Part shown: positions 58,115 through 64,000 of the stretch, one piece after another
Layout: every line of letters starts with the position of its first letter
Numbering within the stretch: position 1 is the first letter of the stretch
From: Epiperipatus broadwayi
Taxonomy: Eukaryota > Onychophora > Udeonychophora > Euonychophora > Peripatidae
Direction: 5' to 3'
Assembly: GCA_028023455.1 (NCBI GenBank)
Contig: JAQFVV010000072.1
Location: forward strand, 4,656,214 to 4,720,213
Length of the DNA stretch: 64,000 nucleotides
Position numbers and translations under genes: made by a program
The notes under the pieces: generated by a model
Seen by the model: only the letters and a program-made list of their open reading frames with translations
Told to the model about the DNA's origin: nothing
Database searches by the model: none

Positions 58115-58650
58115 TAATTTGCTTTTGTGGGTATGTGATAATAAACTTTGAGTTATGTCTACTGTCATGTATTCATGAATATAATGACAAATGTAAATTA
58201 TGTTTGTTATCAAAGGTCATACACATGTAATTATAAATTATGCTTACCATCATGTGTTAATACCTTTGCAATGATAAACTGTGGACTATATTATCTACTC
58301 TGTTTTTACATGCATGTGATGGTGAAAAGTAAGATATTTTTACCATCATGTCTTTATACATTTATGATAATAAATACTGATTTCTATCAACCACCATATG
58401 TCCATTCATACATAATAAATTGTGAGCTATTATTATCATCAAGGGTTCATACATATATGATGATAAACTGTTATGTGTACCTACCATAAAGCGTTTACAT
58501 CTACGTGATGATAAACCATGACTTGTATTATCATCATGTGATAATACAGACAAAACTCTCCATACAGTATTGATCATGTGATGTTTACTGGCATGTGTTA
58601 ATACACATATAGTGACAAAGGGCAAGCTGTGTCTACCATTATGTGCTCAT
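58115..58650 (+). repeat. Minisatellite, ~48-bp period
   Basis: About ten diverged units built from TATGATGATAAACTG.., a 'taccatcatgtgttcatac' type block and spacer. The period is a multiple of three, so a frame (58148-58489) stays open and gives a 16-residue periodic peptide with recurring SC..TF.MIN. One unit near 58545-58575 contains a V-repeat word (ACTCTCCATACAGTA). I regard the frame as a by-product of the period. Confidence 0.8.
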
Positions 58651-60099
58651 ACATTCATATATTTAACTATTTTAAAAATAAACATAAATCAGATGAGATA
58701 AATTAGAGATAGTTTAGGATGTGCAAAAAGTCAAGCGGCTGTTATCGTTCACCTGTTTTAACATCGAGTCAACCATCCATCATTAATTCGTGTAAAAACA
58801 AACTTTAAAAAAATCTGAATTGATTTAAATTTGATTGTAAATAATAGAATTCTGATTCTGAATTGTTATACTGTACGTAGTTTTTTAAGACGCAGAAAAT
58901 CAGTCAGAGTAATCATTGATATATATATTAAGTTTTTATAGAGCAATTTTTTTTTTTTTTGTAATAGATATATAGCATTATTAAAAGTTTATTACATGGG
59001 GTTAAAGTTTACGGCGGCAGGATGTTGTTAATGTTATTATTTTCATTTTATAAGTAGTTTACAAAATATTTCTCAATTTTTTTTTCATAAAGGATAGATT
59101 TAAAAACCATTAGTTTAAAAACGGAGCAAGAAATCGCCCATCTTACTTTAAAATGCGTCATTGTAAAAAAAAAAAAGGCTGTGGGAAAATCCATTTAAAA
59201 TCATTTTATTTATTTATATACATATAGCTCAAGATGTACTGCAGTTTATTATGGGAACCTCTAGCTAATATAGCAATCAGAATAAAATACGGTGCTTATG
59301 GATCATTCTTTCGCTCCCTTTGCCAAAAACTTGCCAGATGTTTTTTGTTTAACTATCCATTTTTAGGAGTGTTAAAGTATTTGTTTGTTTTTTCTCCAAA
59401 ATTATTTTGTCACATGTGTTACTTTAACACACTGTTGGGTACATGTATTTTATTGTCGGGGTGGGTGGGTGGTGCAGTTAATAATAAATTAGATACAGTT
59501 GAAATAACATCAAAATTTGTATTGCATCCATTCAAAGTAATAATATACTTGCTGCAATTAAAATAATTCACCCCCTATTATGGAAGAGAGATTCCAATTA
59601 TGTTATTGTTGCCAATAACAACCAATGGGTTGTACGAATGCTGTGATGTTTTTCTAATAATTCTAACACATTCAGTCATATTGGTTTGTCTCAAAAAAGA
59701 TCTCAGTATAATTTGCAGCCTGTATCTTCCCTCTGCTAACTCAAGTGTACCTACTGCTCACTGTAAATAGTGGGCATTAATATCAGAGTGATTCCAGACC
59801 AGTTTGCCTCTGTCTAGCTCCTTACCTTACTGTGAATAGTCAGATTTACTAGCTTAATCATTTGTTTGGTTGTGCCATTCTCTATTTGTTTATATTATTG
59901 TTGTCTTATTGACTTACCATATTGTATTCTATATCCAATCTATAAGTTTGGACAAATTAAATGTTGAGGATAAGTTTAAGATGAGTTCACAATTCATGTG
60001 TCTATGTAATGGAGCTTGAAATGATTCAAAACAAACATCAAGTTTATAACATGGAAGGAACATTGATCATTGCCTTGGCTCTCAAATGGTTAAAAATGT
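58651..60099. other. Spacer, no gene supported
   Basis: Homopolymer T and A runs at about 58948-58961 and 59166-59177. The frame at 59234-59566 shows no domain. Confidence 0.4.
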
Positions 60100-60250
60100 T
60101 TATTATGAGCCCAACAGTTATAAATAAGCAAATAACATATTGCTCAGGAATTCGGAAAAAGTTCAAGCAATGAAAGTAATAGAACTTGATGCGTACAATT
60201 CTTGATCCATGCACTCCAGAACTTCCCACTTTACTCCTGCACCATGTCAT
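60100..60250 (-). repeat. S repeat
   Basis: Reverse-orientation copy with 'ttgctcaggaattc', 'cttgatccatgcactccag' and 'tactcctgcacc'. Confidence 0.6.
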
Positions 60251-60461
60251 GCAGGACAGCATAATAATAAAAAAATAGGAATCAATGATGTGTGGTTGTC
60301 ATCATTACAGCTAGCAAATAGAAAACAACTAAGCATCCATTGGAATTTATATACTGTATATATTAATACTTTTAATTGCACATAAATGATTTTTACTGCC
60401 CATCGAATATATAATGTTTATGAATACAAATATTCCACAGAAAAATAAAATGGCAAATACG

Positions 60462-60720
60462 TTTACCCTTTCAAACATCAATGCTAATCTATTCTGCTTG
60501 ATAAAAGGAGATGTTCTCTTTATCTGACCCTTGATTGATCGTATATATTGTAAATAAACCAAGCATTGATACCTGAAGAATACCGCAAAAATAAAGTTCC
60601 AATCTTTTCGGGTATCAATGATCGGTTCATTTACAATATATATGATTGGTAAAAAGTTAGATAAAGGAGGATATCTCCTTTTGTCAAAACATATTAGATT
60701 TCCATTTATGTATGAAAGGG
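60462..60720. repeat. Inverted repeat with ~105-bp arms
   Basis: The left arm (about 60465-60573) and right arm (about 60610-60720) are imperfect reverse complements ('tttatctga.cc', 'tatattgtaaat', 'cattgatacc' words). The centre is AT-rich, about 35 bp. Confidence 0.75.
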
Positions 60721-60780
60721 TTTACAAGTTTATTGAAAAATGGTTCTCTAGAATTGTAATTTGTCTTAGTAACACAATCA

Positions 60781-61210
60781 AACATGATTGTTTCATGAAG
60801 TATTTTATACTGCATATATAATTATAAATGCAGTTTTACTTCCCGTTATTATGTAAACAAACACACACTTATAAATAAAGCTTAATGGAGAAGATATAAT
60901 TTAATTAGTAAATACATAAGAGCTTAACATTTTTCAGGATCCATGCTTCATAATCATAGCTGTGATAAAACATATAGGAAAATTTGTGGAAAAATACATG
61001 ATTGTTTCATGAAGTATTTATACTGCATATATAATTATAAATACAGTTTCACTTTCTGTTATTATGTACACAAACACACACTTATAAAAAAGCTTAATGG
61101 AGAAGATATAATTTAATTAGTAAATACATAAGGCTTAACATTTTCCAGGATCCATGCCTCATAATCATAGCTGTGATAAAACACATAATAGGAAAATTTA
61201 TGCAAAAATA
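60781..61210 (-). repeat. Tandem ~215-bp repeat downstream of Penelope-like endonuclease
   Basis: 60781-60993 and 60998-61210 are close direct copies ('acatgattgtttcatgaag', 'gcttaatggagaagatataa', 'caggatccatgc', 'ctgtgataaaac'). They lie immediately 3' of the - strand endonuclease. Penelope-like elements often carry tandem partial terminal repeats, which would explain this arrangement. Confidence 0.75.
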
Positions 61211-61740
61211 TTTAAATTAACGATGTGTTACATAGCCCATTTCTTCAAAATCTCGAAGCACATACCCTTTCTATTGATGTCATGCATATTTCCATGAATG
61301 TAGAATGCTTCATTGATTTTTCTCTTGTGATCATTAGATTCAGTGCATAAGATTACAGGATTGGCAGGTGTAAAGTCATGCCTGGAGTTTTTGGCATGTT
61401 CCAAAAATAGACGATGAGTTATTGTTCTTTTGAGCTCTTTTATAAGTATATAGATGTTGAGAAAGTCTGATGTTGATGGTAGCATTGGTTTCACCATAAT
61501 ATACAGAGTGGCATCTGGTGTGAGGGCAAGATATGGAGTATACAACATGAGGGGTGAGTGATCTATCAATATGATCTTTTGAATTGTTGATTAGTCTGTT
61601 AGAGTTAGGCAGAATTCTGAATCCGATTTTAAATTTATTGGTTAATTCTTTAGTTATTCTGTTAGAAATCTTGGGAATAAAAGGGATGGTGATTCTAGGT
61701 ATATCAGTATGTAGAGCGATATTGTTTATTCTATTATGAA
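61211..61740 (-). pseudogene. Penelope-like element: GIY-YIG endonuclease remnant
   Basis: On the - strand, starting near 61738, the reading ITIPFIPKISNRITKEL and later LINNSKD is the linker that precedes the endonuclease in Penelope-like elements. Next come ISCPHTRCHSVYYGET, with the Cys pair and a VYYGET version of the YIG block, and IRLSQH with the conserved Arg and His. After a one-base frame change the frame 61228-61569 continues with LEHAKNSRHDFTPAN and DHKRKINEAFYI (catalytic Glu), then DINRKG with the Asn, ending at a stop. The reverse transcriptase is absent. The frameshift makes it a pseudogene. Confidence 0.8.
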
Positions 61741-61769
61741 ATTTTATAATTTATTTTTAATCAATTTAA

Positions 61770-62130
61770 ATTTGAAGCCTGCTGCCAAACTCTGGGCATG
61801 ATTTTATACCTGCCAATCCTGAAATCTTATGCACTGAATCTAATGATCACAAGAAAAAAATCAAAGAAGTATTCTACATTCATGGAAATAATCATGCCAT
61901 CAATAGAAAGGATGCGTGCTTCATATATGCTTCGAGATTTTGAAGAAATGGGCTACATAACACATCATTAATTTAAATATTCTTGCATAAATTTTCATAT
62001 ATGTGCTTTATCATGGCTATGATTATGAGACATGGATCCTTGAAAACATTAAGCCTATATGTATTTACTAATTAAATTATATCTTCTCCATTAAGCTTTA
62101 TTTATATAAGTGTGTGTTTGTTTATATATA
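61770..62130 (+). pseudogene. Second Penelope-like 3' end, inverted
   Basis: The + strand repeats the end of the endonuclease ('gggcatgattttatacctg', 'ttatgcactgaatctaatga', 'gaagtattctacattcatgg', 'aagaaatgggctacataac') followed by the tail repeat up to 62130. It faces away from the - strand copy across about 30 bp, so the two form a large imperfect palindrome (60.84-62.13 kb). It is shorter and more mutated. Confidence 0.8.
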
Positions 62131-62269
62131 CTTACAGAAATCTGTACATGCTTGAAATATTGTGGATGCAAACTATTCTTCAAACATTCACTCTAAAATA
62201 GACACACACTCTCCTATCAATAAATGTTTTAAACGTGTAGGTATTTCACGTATTCTTAGAGCTTATTCT

Positions 62270-62585
62270 TTAAATAAAGTAACATTCACTGACCATGCTT
62301 AAATTGAGAGCTTCAATTTATTGCTAACTTGATTTTTAAATTGGTGTATTGTTTTCCCAAGTTTATATTATATATCACAAGGAAAGAGACATTTCTCATT
62401 TTTTAACTACCTGCAACACTGAATCTTATTATTTGGTATGTATGTAGTAATTGATAATATAATGATTTTCTTGTGATATATAATCTGAGCTGGAAAAATA
62501 ATATGCTGTTTTAAAAATCAGGTAACAATAAGAACAGTCTCTCAATTCAAGTATGGTCAATAAATGACCACCTATGCTTTGAAAA
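62270..62585. repeat. Inverted repeat
   Basis: The arms about 62277-62390 and 62465-62580 mirror each other: 'gaccatgcttaaattgagag', 'ttgctaacttgattttta', 'tatatcacaagg' on the left and their complements on the right. No gene in the centre. Confidence 0.7.
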
Positions 62586-62639
62586 CATTTATTGATGAAG
62601 TTCATGCTTTTTCTTTTAACTGATTCAAATTAAAAATTC

Positions 62640-64000
62640 CATCATCAAACTTGTCTTGTGTCTTGGTTCCTGTCTGATTCAATCACCTATAAATAATTCC
62701 AAAAACACTGTCATAAATATTGAAAACAAAGTTGGAATAAATACACATCCTTGTTTAATCCCAGTTTTCATTTCAAATGCCCAATTTTCCAACTGTGGTA
62801 ATAAAACTTCCTCTATTTTATCATATAGAAGATGCTGTATAATATGAATAAATTTTGATTGACAACCAACTAATTTCAAACAATGCCATAGATCTCTACT
62901 ATTGACTGAATCAAAGGTCTTGATTAAATCAATATAAGGAATAAATAAATCATTCCTTTGTTATTGATACTTTTCTTGCATTTTCTTGGCAATAAAAATT
63001 ATATCTATAATGCTTTTTGATTTCCTGAAACCACAATGAGTCTCTGGTAATCAATCATCTATAACCAAAGCAATCTATTCAACAAAATTCTTGAAAGAAT
63101 TTTGTTGTAGTGGATAGTAGTGATATTTCACAATAATTATCACAACCTTGTCTCTTCCATTTGTTTTTAAAAACTGGAACAATTAAAGCATTCTTCAGAT
63201 CAGATGACATAATTTCATGAGTCCAGATATTCCTAAAAAAAATCCATGTTTAAAGCTATCATATTATCATCATATTTTCAAACTTCTCAAGGTATTTTAT
63301 CAGGACCTGCAGTCTTTTCATTTTTAAGATTACAAAGAATTGTTTTGACTTTACTAAACTAGATATCTTTGTCCAAATCTAAATGAGTAGATAAAATGGA
63401 TATATCATTAAAAGTCATCATACAAATTCTTGTATCATTATTCAAAAGATGATTAAAATACTCTTTCCATTGGTTCAAAATATTATCATCATATAAGAGA
63501 GAATCATTGTGGATTATATATGATTGTGATGTCAATTCTCATGTCCATATATTGCTTTCAATACATCAAAAAGTATATAAAATGGCTGATCAGTGTATTG
63601 CAGTTTTAATCTCCAACCATTTTTAAACCTTCTTATCAATCATTGAACTTCTGCCTTTAGATCTTTACGTTAATTGTAAAACTCCATGTTTAATCTATCA
63701 TTTTGCCAAGCAGAGAATGTCACATGTTTCTTTTTAATCAAATCACTAACATTGTGATCATTGTCAGAAAACTAGTCATGATACTTCTTTTTACTGAACC
63801 CAATAATCAATTTACTTGTATTCATAACACAATCTTCAGTAATATGACAGTCCTGGAGATCCAAATTAGGATATTTGGACATTTAACACATATAGCAGAT
63901 TCTTCTAAAGAATGAACAATTTTTTTTTGTGAATATGATGGGAACAATATCTGTTTTTAATGCAACTATCATTTAAATCTTAGAACATACTAATCTATGA
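62640..64000 (-). pseudogene. Fourth-lineage LINE: decayed reverse transcriptase (runs off window)
   Basis: On the - strand, from the window end leftwards, with many frame changes: a YGHEN type linker before the polymerase (near 63520-63560), ALIVPVFKNKWKRQGCDNY and ISLLS (near 63110-63190), CGFRKSKSIIDIIF (near 63000-63050), the first catalytic block in PYIDLIKTFDSVNSRDLW (near 62890-62945), and the frame 62679-62879 with GCQSKFIHII and GIKQGCVFIPTLFSIFM. The FADD/YADD block should lie left of 62679 but is missing, so the 3' end is truncated or rearranged. Motif wording is closest to LINEs whose proteins read IDLTKAFD and GVKQGCVLAPTLF. Confidence 0.7.

Noticed and set aside
58148-58489. 113-codon Cys-rich frame as a real gene, or the array as a CRISPR
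   Set aside because: The frame follows a 48-bp minisatellite period. The units diverge along their whole length with no constant repeat/variable spacer pattern, so it is not a CRISPR.
59234-59566. 110-codon frame as a membrane protein gene
   Set aside because: Hydrophobic composition follows from AT-rich DNA; no family motif or gene context.

Overview
This is a strongly AT-rich animal genomic window in which I find no host protein-coding gene. Everything recognisable is mobile-element debris: at least four lineages of LINE retrotransposon, a Penelope-like endonuclease tail, two dead mariner transposases, tRNA-derived short repeats, long palindromic repeats, microsatellites and a minisatellite. 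The mix (several EN-RT LINE lineages, Penelope, mariner, tRNA-SINEs, long compound trinucleotide arrays) fits an invertebrate; a mollusc such as a cephalopod is my best guess, but that is inference from repeat style and not proven here.

Layout. 1-2.6 kb: AT-rich spacer with repeat scraps. 2.6-5.57 kb: the best preserved element, an RTE-like LINE on the + strand whose endonuclease and reverse transcriptase frames are both open and meet at an ATGA overlap. 6.1-6.8 kb: a long hairpin running into a trinucleotide array. 7.7-10.5 kb: dispersed repeats and a 5'-truncated copy of the same LINE (- strand). 11.2-12.8 kb: an old repeat split by a 1,037-bp insertion with 13-bp target duplications; the insertion is a dimeric plus inverted ~430-bp unit. 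12.8-16.9 kb: a decayed L1/Tx1-type LINE (- strand). 17.3-22.8 kb: a palindromic element with a tRNA-like core and a third LINE lineage in three - strand copies, one tandemly duplicated. 24.3 and 37.1 kb: more tails of the first LINE. 27.7-30.0 kb: a cluster of palindromic elements and tRNA-like SINEs. 35.9-36.5 kb: second palindromic tRNA-like element. 39.1 kb: second trinucleotide array. 40.2-41.2 kb: another Tx1-type LINE 3' end (+). 43.0-45.1 kb: two ~640-bp direct repeats. 47 and 55.6 kb: mariner fossils. 52.0 kb: hairpin. 58.1-58.65 kb: 48-bp-period minisatellite. 60.8-62.1 kb: Penelope-like endonuclease 3' ends in opposite orientations with a tandem tail repeat. 62.6 kb to the end: a fourth LINE lineage (- strand), running out of the window.

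The most notable signal is a set of hammerhead self-cleaving ribozyme motifs. Three occur in the 11.5-12.5 kb insertion and five (two intact, three mutated) in a dispersed repeat at 7.8, 27.9, 29.5, 29.85 and 46.4 kb. The intact copies show the CTGANGA and GAAA cores, a stem II in canonical register, a very short stem III, a permitted cleavage base (never G), and a stem I. Two further repeat families carry weaker hammerhead-like cores. In other animals such short-stem-III hammerheads sit in Penelope-like terminal repeats and in small non-autonomous retrozymes; here, a Penelope endonuclease tail that could supply machinery lies in the same window, though I cannot link them directly.
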